Origin: an uncultured Balneolaceae bacterium
Lineage (GTDB): Bacteria > Bacteroidota > Rhodothermia > Balneolales > Balneolaceae
Assembly (NCBI GenBank): GCA_913057825.1
Contig: CAJXOW010000032.1
Location: 1-37,775, forward strand
Length of the DNA stretch: 37,775 nucleotides
Direction of reading: 5' to 3'
The position numbers and the translations under genes were made by a program. The notes under the pieces are model-generated. The model searched no databases and was not told the DNA's origin. It saw only the letters and a program-made list of their open reading frames with translations. Of this stretch, positions 15,992 through 26,300 are shown piece after piece (within the stretch, counting starts at the first letter, position 1; each line of letters begins with the position of its first letter).

Positions 15992-17297
15992 CCGATTCAC
16001 AATATTTTTCCTTATATCGATGCTGGCAATTTTTTCCGCTTGCGTCTCCAGCAAAAACGGGGGGAATAACAACGGGAGTGATAACCAAAATACCTCTTCT
16101 CCCTATTATCGATCCCTTAAAAATGGTTTCAGCATTCAACCACAGGTTAATCCTCCCTCCTACATCCGCAGCATTCAACTCTATAAAAGCGGCAACGAAC
16201 GATCGGCCCCGATTATTCAACTTAAAAGTGGGGAAACTGTTACGCTCGAGTTTGATTACATGGAAACCGATGCTCGCCAGTTTATCGTCCAGGTGTCCCA
16301 TCGCACCCCCCAATGGGAAGAAAGCATTCTGTCGCGAAACTTTTACCAGGAGGGACTCATTGAGGATCAGATCACCGAATCCTATTTGAGCCGCTCTCAA
16401 AAGCCCTCCTTTCAACACTATACCTATCAATTTCCGAATGAGGATATACAGCTGAAAACCAGTGGAAATTATTTGTTGACCGTTTTTAACTACAATACGG
16501 GACGCACCCTATTCTCACTCCCTTTCTTTGTGCATGAAGATAAAGGCAATTTAAGCACCTCGGTCCAACACATTCCTGCACCGCCCAAAAGCATTCACCG
16601 GTACAATCAGTTATTCGGAGTTTACCGGTATCCTGATTTTGTTACGATGCCCCAGTTCGACCTGTCCTTTTATTTTGTGAAAAACCAGTTCTGGGGACGC
16701 TATAAAAAAGCCGGCGTGGTACAAAGCGTACAGAACAAAGTTGATTTTCACGTCACCCGCGATGAGTCTTTTATTTCCGATTACGGATTTAAGTTTCTCG
16801 ACCTGAGGAATCTGAGTCCGGACGGCGTCAATATACGCGACTATCAACCCGGTGAGCAGCCGCCCCATGTCATTCTACGTAGAGATATCCAGGATCTTAC
16901 CCCTTCGGTCAGCGCCAATCGCACCACCCGGCACGGTTTCCCCATGGACGATCGTGAAGCGCAGTATGTAGAGGTATTCTTTTACCTGGAAACAGCCATC
17001 AAGATACTTTCCGGCGACGAAATCTATGTGACGGGAGACTTCAACAACTGGCGCATCGAAGAACAACACCGGCTAACCTATGACCGGGAGGAAAGAGCCT
17101 GGACGGGCAGCGCCCTTATCAAACAGGGACAATATACCTATAAATATGTAGTGGTTCGAGACGGCGTCATACAAGATATGCTGCTCGATAACAGCTTTAG
17201 TTTAAGCCGCCAGCAATATTTCGGGCTGATCTACTTTGAAGACCCTGACATGAACTACTACCGGTTGCTGCAAACCCAATCGGTACTTTCCAATTAA
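15963..17297 (+). CDS. DUF5103 (type IX secretion plug-like) lipoprotein
   Basis: This is a 444-aa protein with the fold and motifs of the DUF5103 family, whose characterised member plugs the type IX secretion translocon in Bacteroidota. A signal peptide ends in the lipobox IFSAC (Cys27), so it should be an outer-membrane lipoprotein. The N-terminal half is beta-rich (SGNYLLTVFNYNTGRTLFSLPFF). The C-terminal half has an AMPK/CBM48-like beta-sandwich (EIYVTGDFNNWRIEEQHRL ... GQYTYKYVVVRDG). The start is a TTG at 15963, with GGGAGG 11 bases upstream; the next ATG would leave only seven residues before the lipobox cysteine. It overlaps dapF by 29 bp. Copy 3 of the structured repeat follows 7 bp after the stop. 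Confidence 0.8.
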   Translation: MYSKAHISVSRFTIFFLISMLAIFSACVSSKNGGNNNGSDNQNTSSPYYRSLKNGFSIQPQVNPPSYIRSIQLYKSGNERSAPIIQLKSGETVTLEFDYMETDARQFIVQVSHRTPQWEESILSRNFYQEGLIEDQITESYLSRSQKPSFQHYTYQFPNEDIQLKTSGNYLLTVFNYNTGRTLFSLPFFVHEDKGNLSTSVQHIPAPPKSIHRYNQLFGVYRYPDFVTMPQFDLSFYFVKNQFWGRYKKAGVVQSVQNKVDFHVTRDESFISDYGFKFLDLRNLSPDGVNIRDYQPGEQPPHVILRRDIQDLTPSVSANRTTRHGFPMDDREAQYVEVFFYLETAIKILSGDEIYVTGDFNNWRIEEQHRLTYDREERAWTGSALIKQGQYTYKYVVVRDGVIQDMLLDNSFSLSRQQYFGLIYFEDPDMNYYRLLQTQSVLSN

Positions 17298-17304
17298 AGC
17301 GTTG

Positions 17305-17455
17305 TTTGAAAAGACCGGGAGGCGGTTCCTTGCTCGTATACTTTTCCTCGTTTACCGGCATTGAGTGGGTAAGAGCCTTATATATGAATATCGATATTAC
17401 TGCCAGTTACCCGGAAAATTATTATGCTTCGGAACCGCCTCCCGGTCTTTTCAAA
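17305..17455 (+). repeat. Structured intergenic repeat, copy 3
   Basis: This 151-bp element has 25-bp perfect terminal inverted repeats (17305-17329 and 17431-17455). Its internal loop comprises TTGCTCGTATAC (17330-17341) and TTATTATGCTTC (17419-17430). P2 is TTTTCC (17342-17347)/GGAAAA (17413-17418), and P3 is GGGTAA (17367-17372)/TTACCC (17407-17412). A 19-nt bulge links P2 to P3 on the 5' side. It fills almost all of the 163-bp gap between two convergent genes, so a bidirectional terminator role is plausible. Confidence 0.93.
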
Positions 17456-17460
17456 GAGAT

Positions 17461-20400
17461 CTAAAAGTCAATGCCGATCGTAAAGTAATGGATCGGGTCT
17501 TTGCGGAACCCATCCGCCGTATACGGCCAGCCGACATCCCATCGGAAAGGCAGTCCCAATAATATCGTGCGCAGACCAAAACCAGCACCTATCAGGATAT
17601 CGCCCTCCCGAATCTGTCGAGGTTCAAGATTGCCCCTGGCCTCCGGCGGTGCATCCCTGGGATCGTCATAAAGGGGAATGCCCTGAGAGGGATTGGACAT
17701 ATCAAGATACTTGGTCTTCAACTGGCTCACCTGTAAATCAAGGTTTTCCTCGTTGGTATAATAGGTATACTCATTACCGGTCGTACGTCCGCCGGTTGTA
17801 ATCGTATAATTGATATCCATTCCCCAGGCCGTTCCGGCGTCTACAAAGGCCACACCCTGGATATTATACAAGGGGAGCACAGGGATGGGACCCGGCAGCA
17901 CGGCCGCAAATAACGGGAATCGAAACTCGGCATTGATTAGACCAAATCGGCTTCCGAAGAGGGTATTGTAGGAATGACCCCGCATGGGAAGTGCCGGCAG
18001 CGTAAAAAACAAGTCCTCCAGGCGATCGGTAGGGATACTGTTGCGTGCCCATCGCTGATTGATCCATCCCATCATACCGCCCATGAAATAAGTTTGTGCA
18101 TCCCTTCCGAAGGAAGCAGCACCGGAAGCCCGAAAAGCCAGGCTATAGCGACTTCCCAGGTCTATGTAATGACGCCAATCGCCCAACGCTGATACAAACT
18201 GTACCACATCCTTTGTGATGGGGGGACTGCTGGTAAGACTCAAGGAATAACGCGTTCCCTTTTGCGGCGTTATGAATCCGGGCAGCGTATGATCATTGGT
18301 GTAGGTAACCTGGGGATAGAAGAAAGTAGAGCTTTCATTATCGGTTCGATCCAGGCCGAGGACGCTGAAATCCTTGGTAATGGCAATAACGTTTCCGCCG
18401 ATATCAATGCGTTCAAACTTGTTGATGGGATATTGCATACTCAATCCCCCACCGTATGTTCTGAAGCGCAGCAGCTCACCATACACGGTCTGATAACGGG
18501 TGGATGTATGAAAGAAGTTGACAAAGTAATTGGTCCGCTGCTTCATGTATCCGTATTGCAGCATATAATCGCTGTTACGCAGATCGAAGACCAGGTTACT
18601 CCCGAAAACGATGCTGTGATTCCCGAGCAGATCGCTGTATACCAACTGGGTCATTCCAAATGCCCCGTATTGAGTAGAAAGATTTCCACTGGTGTAGGTG
18701 ATGTCCGGCGAAAACTTGAGTCGGTACTGCTGGGGGATATAATGGCCTTCTTCCGTGATATGCTCTTCAGCCTTGAACTCCTCCTGCTTACTCTCCTGAA
18801 TCAGGGAGTCATTCTCCGGAGTATCGGCAAACACATAATTGCGATAATTAATTTTGTCCGATTTCTTCTCTGTGGTATCCGCTGATTCACCTTTTTCCGA
18901 AGGGGCTCCGGCCAGGGATGTATCTGCCTTTGCGAGTTCTGAATCTTTTTGGTCATCCGTGCCCGCCGTATCCGGAGTGCCGCCGGCAACTATTTTATCC
19001 GCATCCTGCTGATCGACAGCAAAATCGACCACATCCATCTTCTTCAACTTCTTCTCATCCCCATACATCTGAAGGGCATACTTGGTAGCCGGCACTCGCT
19101 CGTATTCCGATTCATTCGCCCTTCGCTCTGCCCAGTGATTAGATTCCAGGTCTTTTTCCTTGGTTCTGGTAAACGGGGCTTTTATCATATAAACATCAAG
19201 ATATCCCTCATTAAGCGCATTGGCCGCTATGCGGCTTCCGTCTGCACTGATCGATATCTGCATGACACCCGACTGCAAATTGGTCAACGGCTCCATCGTA
19301 CGATCGAGCAGATTGAACCGGTAAATATTGGGGATTCCATTCTTATCGGATATCAGCACCAGTTCTCCGCTTTGTGTCGCCGACGGTTGATATTCATTGG
19401 CACGGGGAGTTTTGGTGAGCCGGGTTGCTCGTTTACTGCCTATTTTTACCTGGTAGATATCCGTTTGATAAAGATCTTCATTCAACAGTTGGTTGTAATC
19501 CTCTTTGTACCGGTTTAAAGCCACTTTGTCTCCCCGGTCGGATACAAAAAAGACGGATTCCGAGTCGCCCGACCAGGCCGGTTCTTTGTCGGTAAAGATG
19601 TCGTTCGTTACCGATATAAATTCTTTTGTCTCAAGGTTGTAAACAAATATATCCTGGTAGGGACCGATATTTCCGGAGAACGCGATCTTTTCGCCGTCCG
19701 GCGACCATGCTGCGGAAGCGATCGCATCCAATTTGGGGAAACTGAATTTCTGGACTTTTTTGGTGTCGTAATCGACTATAGCAAGTTGATCGTGGCCCTT
19801 TGATTTAGTGGAAAGAGCTATTTTCTCCCCATCCGGCGACCAGGTCAAATTGGGATTCAGGATATTGAGAGATTCAAAGTTGACATTGTCCTCCCCTTTA
19901 ATCAGGGTCTTGATCTTTTTACCGGTGATTGCACTGATCACCACCACATCAAAATAACCCCGGGCATTGGTAATCAACGCGATCTTGTCACCCTGTGGTG
20001 AAATCGCGGGGCTGGTATTATAACTGCCCCCTTTATCTCTATCCGTAATGTGGTCAGCAAAGTTATCGAGATCCTCCCGCTTGGCCACTTCAGGGAAATA
20101 GCGTTTTTTCATGGCCTGCTGCCAGCGCTTGGACAGTTCTTTTATAGAAAGGCCCAGCGATTGCTTGATCCCGATTTCGACGCTTCGACTCGACTGAATA
20201 TTGTGAAAAATTTCCGAGATTTTTTCCCGTCCGTATTCCTCAACAATATAGTTCCAGACCGCTTGCCCGCCGCGATAGGCGTAGTATCCCCTGAGACGCG
20301 GAATCGGGGCCAAATAGTTATTAATAACAGCATCCCGGATAAACATATCTGTCTCGGTGTCCCATCCCAGCGCCGTATACTCGGAAATCCCCTCTGAAAA

Positions 20401-20937
20401 CCAGAGCGGAAATTCGAGCTGGATATTATTTTGCAGGATCGACTGAACCGACCCGCCGTAAAACATATCATTCATCATGGCGTGAACCAGCTCATGATGC
20501 AGAGTACGGCGATAGTTGGCATAGTCCCCCATGAAGGGCAAAGTAATCCGGTTCTTCCAGGCGTCCGTCACGCCCCCGATACCTTCAGCGTCGACCGGCA
20601 GCGGAACAACGTTGGTCTGGGAAAAGTCGTTATGCGAATCATAAACGATAACATTGATGCGACTGGCGATTTCGTGGTCGAAATCCTCACTTAACTGCTT
20701 GTAAGCCGCTTCAAGGCTTCGGACCGAAAAAGCCGCCAATTCGTAGTTCAACGAACCGTAGTAATAAACGTCGAAATGTTCTGACTGGATAAATTTCCAA
20801 TCGTGCTGGTTATACTGAACGCGATTTTTGCCGAAATTAAAATACTGGGCATAGCCGAAATCGGCCCCCGCCAGCATAAACAGCAGCGATAACAGTGTGA
20901 TGTAAATTGAACGACGTAATGAAGTGTCGGTTCTCAT
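17461..20937 (-). CDS. Peptidase-MA-like metalloprotease / TolB-type beta-propeller / outer-membrane barrel fusion
   Basis: This is a 1158-aa envelope protein. A signal peptide (about 1-30) is followed by a gluzincin-like domain with HELVH (148-152) and a third-ligand candidate in WFSEG (Glu182), which is the zinc site spacing of the peptidase MA clan. From about residue 310 to 620 come WD40/TolB-like beta-propeller blades with repeated SPDGEKIAFSG-type motifs. An acidic low-complexity linker (about 640-740) leads to a C-terminal domain resembling the bacterial surface antigen (Omp85-like) beta-barrel, ending in a terminal Phe (FTIGIDF) as outer-membrane barrels do. A surface-anchored protease is inferred; the substrate is unknown. 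It lies 75 bp downstream of rnr. Confidence 0.85.
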   Translation of the reverse strand: MRTDTSLRRSIYITLLSLLFMLAGADFGYAQYFNFGKNRVQYNQHDWKFIQSEHFDVYYYGSLNYELAAFSVRSLEAAYKQLSEDFDHEIASRINVIVYDSHNDFSQTNVVPLPVDAEGIGGVTDAWKNRITLPFMGDYANYRRTLHHELVHAMMNDMFYGGSVQSILQNNIQLEFPLWFSEGISEYTALGWDTETDMFIRDAVINNYLAPIPRLRGYYAYRGGQAVWNYIVEEYGREKISEIFHNIQSSRSVEIGIKQSLGLSIKELSKRWQQAMKKRYFPEVAKREDLDNFADHITDRDKGGSYNTSPAISPQGDKIALITNARGYFDVVVISAITGKKIKTLIKGEDNVNFESLNILNPNLTWSPDGEKIALSTKSKGHDQLAIVDYDTKKVQKFSFPKLDAIASAAWSPDGEKIAFSGNIGPYQDIFVYNLETKEFISVTNDIFTDKEPAWSGDSESVFFVSDRGDKVALNRYKEDYNQLLNEDLYQTDIYQVKIGSKRATRLTKTPRANEYQPSATQSGELVLISDKNGIPNIYRFNLLDRTMEPLTNLQSGVMQISISADGSRIAANALNEGYLDVYMIKAPFTRTKEKDLESNHWAERRANESEYERVPATKYALQMYGDEKKLKKMDVVDFAVDQQDADKIVAGGTPDTAGTDDQKDSELAKADTSLAGAPSEKGESADTTEKKSDKINYRNYVFADTPENDSLIQESKQEEFKAEEHITEEGHYIPQQYRLKFSPDITYTSGNLSTQYGAFGMTQLVYSDLLGNHSIVFGSNLVFDLRNSDYMLQYGYMKQRTNYFVNFFHTSTRYQTVYGELLRFRTYGGGLSMQYPINKFERIDIGGNVIAITKDFSVLGLDRTDNESSTFFYPQVTYTNDHTLPGFITPQKGTRYSLSLTSSPPITKDVVQFVSALGDWRHYIDLGSRYSLAFRASGAASFGRDAQTYFMGGMMGWINQRWARNSIPTDRLEDLFFTLPALPMRGHSYNTLFGSRFGLINAEFRFPLFAAVLPGPIPVLPLYNIQGVAFVDAGTAWGMDINYTITTGGRTTGNEYTYYTNEENLDLQVSQLKTKYLDMSNPSQGIPLYDDPRDAPPEARGNLEPRQIREGDILIGAGFGLRTILLGLPFRWDVGWPYTADGFRKDPIHYFTIGIDF

Positions 20938-21012
20938 AGAAAAGTTATTTTAGAGGAACGGACGAAATAAGCTAATTCCTAAATGTTAAACTCTAAATGA
21001 GCAACATTTATT

Positions 21013-23172
21013 TTATGCCAACACCAAATCAATATTTCTTTCTTCAATATCGGTACGAGCCACTTTAACTCGCAACTCATCGCCCAGTTGATATTTCTTC
21101 CCGGTCGAGCGCCCCACCAGGCAGTGCTGATTTTCATCATACACGTAATAGTCGCCCGTAAGATCACTCATCCGAACCATCCCTTCGCAGTGCATATCTT
21201 TGAGATCCACAAAGATTCCGCTTTCAATAACACCGCTTACTACACCATCGAATTCCTGCCCAATGCGTTCGGACAGATATTCAACCTGTTTAAGTTTAAT
21301 GGAGGCGCGTTCTGCATCCACGGCAGCTTGTTCACGTTCGCTGAGATGCTCGCCCATTTTCTCCAGCTCGTTATATTGATATCCGGGCATGTTGCTGGCA
21401 TAACTCTTGAGCAGCCGGTGTACAATAACGTCCGGGTATCGCCGGATCGGACTGGTAAAGTGAGCATAATGGGAAAAGCCGAGTCCGAAGTGTCCAATGT
21501 TTTTGGGACTGTATTTAGCCTTGGCCATAGCCCTGAGCATCAAGTCGTTAACACTGAGCTCCAGCGGCGTATCCTCGACCTGCTTGAGAACGTTGTTGAT
21601 GGTTTTAGCCGTAATTCGTTTTTGGTCGAGCGTAAAGTCGATCCCTATGGGTTTCACATTTTCACGAATATTCGTCAGCTTTTCGATATCGGGCTGATCG
21701 TGGATCCGATAAAAGAACGGATAGTCGTCTTTTGATGAATTCTTCTTTCCATCTTTTTTGCGAAGGGAATCAACATATCGTGCTACTGTTCGGTTGGCCG
21801 TAAGCATGCACTCCTCGACGATCCGGTGACTAAAGGTTCGTTCCTTCAGCGTTATATTAAGCGGCCAGCCGTTTTCATCAAGCTCAAATTCCGGCTCCGA
21901 GGATTCAAAATCGATTGACCCTTCTCTAAAACGCTTGTCAAGCAGCGTATTCGCCAGTTTTTCGAGCAGACCGATCTGATATTCATATTCCCGATCCGCT
22001 CCCTCTTCATCATCCAGGACCGCCTGGACATCCTCATAGGTATAGCGACGATTGGAGTGAATCACGGTTTCATCGATCGAATAATCCGTCACTTCACCGT
22101 TCGGTTTAATCTCCATAAAACAGCTGAAAGCCAGTTTATCTTCCTTCGGACGAAGACTGCAGACTCCATTACTTAGACTTTCCGGCAGCATCGGAACGAC
22201 CCGGTCCACTAAATAAACACTGGTCCCACGCTCGTAGGCTTCCTTGTCCAATACGGTATCGGTTTGCAGGTAATGGGTCACATCGGCAATATGGACACCG
22301 AGATAGTAATTCCCGTTATCCAGTACCTCAATACTGAGTCCGTCGTCAAAATCCTTTGCATCTTCCGGATCGATCGTGAACACTACCTTGTCCCTGACAT
22401 CTTTTCTCCGCTCATACTCCTCTTCGGGAATATTGACAGCCACTTTATCGGCAAAATCAGTCACTTCCTGTGGAAAAGACGCCTGTATTTCATTTTCAGC
22501 CAGTATTGAAAGCAAGTTGGCGTCGTTCGTACCGCTTTTGCCGAGGGTTTCAGTAATAACAGCCTCGGGAAGTGCTTTGGGATGAGACCAGCCGTTCAAT
22601 TTAAAGATGACTTTCTCATTGGGCTTGGCTCCGTTCAGGTTTTCCGGCAGGATAAAGAAATCACTGTTGGCCGAATTCTGATCAGCTTCAATAACATAAT
22701 TGTCTTTACCCTTCTTCTTCAGGACGCCGACATAGAACGTACGTCCGCGTTCCAGGACTTCCAGAACCTTCCCCTCAATCCGGCCGCTCTTGTTGCCACG
22801 ACTGGAGAATACCTTGATACGCACCCGGTCGTCGGGCAGCGCCGTCCCCACATTTTTTCTGGCAATACGTACATCTTCCTCATACTCGTCCACACCAACA
22901 TAACCACTTCCATGCCGGGTTATATCGATGACTCCTTCTAAAACATCTCCCTGTCTGGATTGGTTAAGCTTGATGCCCCCGCCTCTTTGCTTCTTGATCA
23001 CGTTTTTATCAGACAGACGATTAATTGCTGTCCTCAAGCTTTGATCTTCCTGTTTGGAGTCTATCTGAACCGCATTCTTCAGCACATCAAAAGGAAGAGT
23101 GGCATCAGGATTATTATTAAGAATTTCAATTATTATATCTTCAAAGGTATTTACATTTCTGTTATTTGACAT
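21013..23172 (-). CDS. rnr: Ribonuclease R
   Basis: This is a processive 3'-5' exoribonuclease of the RNB (RNase II/R) family that degrades structured RNA. The 719-aa protein has an N-terminal winged-helix-like region (FEDIIIEILNNNPDATLPFDV), cold-shock domains (about 75-200), the catalytic RNB domain with the aspartate cluster TIDPEDAKDFDDGLSIE (about residues 265-285), HFTSPIRRYPDVIVHRLL, and a C-terminal S1 domain (GQEFDGVVSGVIESGIFVDL). All catalytic aspartates appear present. The tail after S1 is short and not Lys-rich. tamB lies 168 bp upstream on the same strand. Confidence 0.96.
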   Translation of the reverse strand: MSNNRNVNTFEDIIIEILNNNPDATLPFDVLKNAVQIDSKQEDQSLRTAINRLSDKNVIKKQRGGGIKLNQSRQGDVLEGVIDITRHGSGYVGVDEYEEDVRIARKNVGTALPDDRVRIKVFSSRGNKSGRIEGKVLEVLERGRTFYVGVLKKKGKDNYVIEADQNSANSDFFILPENLNGAKPNEKVIFKLNGWSHPKALPEAVITETLGKSGTNDANLLSILAENEIQASFPQEVTDFADKVAVNIPEEEYERRKDVRDKVVFTIDPEDAKDFDDGLSIEVLDNGNYYLGVHIADVTHYLQTDTVLDKEAYERGTSVYLVDRVVPMLPESLSNGVCSLRPKEDKLAFSCFMEIKPNGEVTDYSIDETVIHSNRRYTYEDVQAVLDDEEGADREYEYQIGLLEKLANTLLDKRFREGSIDFESSEPEFELDENGWPLNITLKERTFSHRIVEECMLTANRTVARYVDSLRKKDGKKNSSKDDYPFFYRIHDQPDIEKLTNIRENVKPIGIDFTLDQKRITAKTINNVLKQVEDTPLELSVNDLMLRAMAKAKYSPKNIGHFGLGFSHYAHFTSPIRRYPDVIVHRLLKSYASNMPGYQYNELEKMGEHLSEREQAAVDAERASIKLKQVEYLSERIGQEFDGVVSGVIESGIFVDLKDMHCEGMVRMSDLTGDYYVYDENQHCLVGRSTGKKYQLGDELRVKVARTDIEERNIDLVLA

Positions 23173-23340
23173 CTATATCAATAAACTTCTATTAAAATTA
23201 CTTACGGACTGTATACAGCCCATTGCTTTATTCATTATACCGCTATCGCAAATCAAGCTGTATAGTGAATGGTTCATAAACGAATAATGTTTAAACTAAT
23301 TATATAAATGAATATAAAGGGATTATCCAAGGAATTATCT

Positions 23341-26300
23341 TCATTCCTCCACTTCGGCCAGATCGTCTTGCTCTTCATTCTTTTCTCTGACGGCTTTGCT
23401 TTTGCCCGTAAACAGTCGTTTGATGCTGTTGAAGAAGCGCCGGGTCAGATCTTGCCACGAGTTAAATTGAACGCGAGCCTCGATACCGGCTCCATTCAGG
23501 TATTCAACCTGGGTCTGTGCATTTGTAACCGTCGTGAGCGTGAGATCCTGACGATGAAAAGCTTTCACCGACAAACTTCGACTAATCCTGTAAGTGGCAC
23601 CGAGATTCCCCAGGTTACTCTGCGGACCAGTCACCTGTCCCTCTCGTCGCAATACCAGCCTGTTGTTATACAATCTCAACGCGATTCCGAGGTCCACCTG
23701 ATTATAGGCATTTAAATTAATATCCACATCCAGGCTGCTAATGTCACTGTTTAAAATAGAATTAATTTGATTAGACAACAGCGGACTAAAGACCTGGTTC
23801 GACAGCAGCGGATTCAATACCAGTGAACTTCCTGAAAGGTTATCGCCAAAGTAGGGTTGAGCTGCATTCGTCCCATCACTGGCCACCGGAATAAATTCTC
23901 CGGTCAACAACAAACTTGTAGCCTGCAGGAGTTTTTGTTCATCATCGCGATTCAATTGACTGATGCGGTTTGCTATTGCCACATTTTGTGAGATATCCAT
24001 GGTATTGGGCAATCGAAAATAGAACTCGTTGTTGATGGCACTCAACGTCCCGGTTATATGCAGTACCAGGTCTACCGGGATATTTTGAATATTTCGCTGC
24101 TCCCGATTCTGATCGGACCTGCTGCCCATCAACGAACTTACCGAGGGACGTTCATTGTAAACCGCCGTCACATCCAATTCGGCATTCGCCGGATCTCCCT
24201 TCCAGCTTATCCGTCCACCACTTTCCAGTTGAAAATTGCGGGTAAAAATATCTCCGCTCACAAACTGATAGGATCCCCGGTCAATATTATACGTTCCAAA
24301 CATACTCACTTCATCGTCTTCCAGTCGTATATTCAATTGGCCGGTTCCCTCTGCGGTCAGGACATCTCCCGTAACCGGATCAAATATCAACTTCACCGTC
24401 ATATTCTGATTTGCTTCAAACTGTAAATCCAGCCGGAATATCTCGGTGAAGGTTCTATCTTCATCATCCCCATTTTCCTGCTCTCCATTCTGCTCCTGTC
24501 CATTAGTTTTAATATTTCCATCTTCAAATTCATCCACGAATTGAATAAATCGACTGTCTTCATTCAACTCAGTCTCATCCAGGAGCGGGATGGAAAGGCT
24601 GGACTCCTCGGCCACATTAACAGTCTGTGTGGTTCTCAGAAAGGGGTTCTCGTTGGTGCCGGACAGATGCAGCTGTCCGCTGCCATACATACGACCGAAG
24701 AAAGGCACATCCTCATCCATCCGTTTGTTCAGGAATTGCAACCTATTCATCGACAAGGTGAGATCGAAATACTTGACCGGCTGGAAATCGTTGAGGTCCA
24801 CCCGGCCCGTCAGTTCACCACCTCCCCCCTGGCGATCGGTAAGCTGCACCTCGTGGAAAATCAGTCCTTCATTTTTATCAAACTCAACGGGTCCGTTCAG
24901 CTGGTAATTCGTGTTTAAAAACTTGGTATTGACAAATACATCGTAAACATCAAATTCTGAGTGAAAATCATAGGATTCCGCATTACCTGCGATCCAACCT
25001 TTTCCGGTAGCTCGGCCTTCGACATCATCCAGTATATTCGGTACAATCTCACGAATGATCCACATATCGATTTCACGGAAATCGACATTGAATTTAAAGA
25101 GATGATCTCTCGTGTCGCCCAGATCCGGCGGCTGCAGGTAACCTTCAACCTTAATATCCTGTCCGATACCCTCATTCTGCTTTAAATAGTCGGCATACCT
25201 GGAGGTATCCGTCTGAATATTTATCTGCGTATTAAACAGTTTATCCTTCGGACTGTATTTACTTTCGAAAGCCACATCACCCACGAGGCGGTCGTTCAAC
25301 ATAAACTCTTTTACCTGGATCTTACCTTCAATCGCCGGTTGAGACGTTAGAGAACTGGTATAAAAATCACCATTCAGTGTACCGTTGAATTGAAGTCGTC
25401 CACCCAAAAGCTCAGAGACTCTCCGTAACTTAATGTTTTGCAAGTGGTAATAAACTGCATCATTGAGCTCGCTGCTTAAAATACCCTCTATATGTACCTG
25501 CTCCTGCTGACTCTGAAATCGAAATTGATCAAAATGAAGTTTCCCGGATCGTGTATAAGTGACCCGGGGATTGTTCTCCGCTTTAGTCCACGCATACTGT
25601 TGGTTCCCGACGATAAAGTGGTCGATCTGGGCCACCACTGCCGTATCAGCGATATTCATGCTGGTTGTTAGTTCAAATACTACATCCCCTTCGGGTTGGT
25701 TGACCCGATGTTCATATCGAATGGAATCATTCAGCAATTGAAGGTCCGCCTGGTAATCCCGCAGATTTGTTTTGTTGTAGGTCAGCTCTTCGAACGCAGC
25801 CTCCATATTTAAACTGCCTAGATCATCGCGGGATCTATCATAATTAAAATTACCGGTAAATTGTACAGAAGGCTGGTTCAGCTGCAATGCTCCTATCTGC
25901 AGTTGCCTATCTCTAAAGTCACCCCTGATCAACATTTTTTGAGCTTCTGCCTTGATTTGCGCGTTGATACGGGTGCCTCCCTTCAGGCTCGGCACGTTTT
26001 CGAAATAATGGTTGATCAGCTCAACCTGCTTCAACGCTATATCCGCCGTCAAGTCAATAGCTTGCAAGGATGCAGGGGAAACACTGCGATCCGGGACCCT
26101 ATTAGTCGAGTCCAGCATCATGTTATAGCGCAATTTTTGATACAAATAGGGCTTCCAGTGTTTATACATTGCCAGGATGGGGCCGGGGGCGATATCCCCC
26201 GACAATTCAAAATCCATCAACGAACTGGTCAGCCGCAAGAGCCTGTTTTCAGAGTTCGGTTCATCCAGATCGGCATAAAACGTATGGGCCTCCACGGTGT

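Noticed and set aside
17351..17412. A pseudoknot pairing GGCA with TGCC across P3 in copy 3
   Set aside because: The pairing is broken in copy 1 (AGCA) and in copy 2 (TGCA) without compensation.
17305..17455. Reading the repeats as integron attC sites
   Set aside because: attC sites need RYYYAAC...GTTRRRY ends and adjacent cassettes with an integrase; the arms do not show these ends and the neighbouring genes are housekeeping genes in both orientations.
23231..23269. Inverted repeat TTCATTATAC/GTATAGTGAA between tamB and rnr
   Set aside because: It has one imperfection that becomes an A-C mismatch on the transcribed minus strand and no U-tract, so evidence for a functional terminator is too weak.
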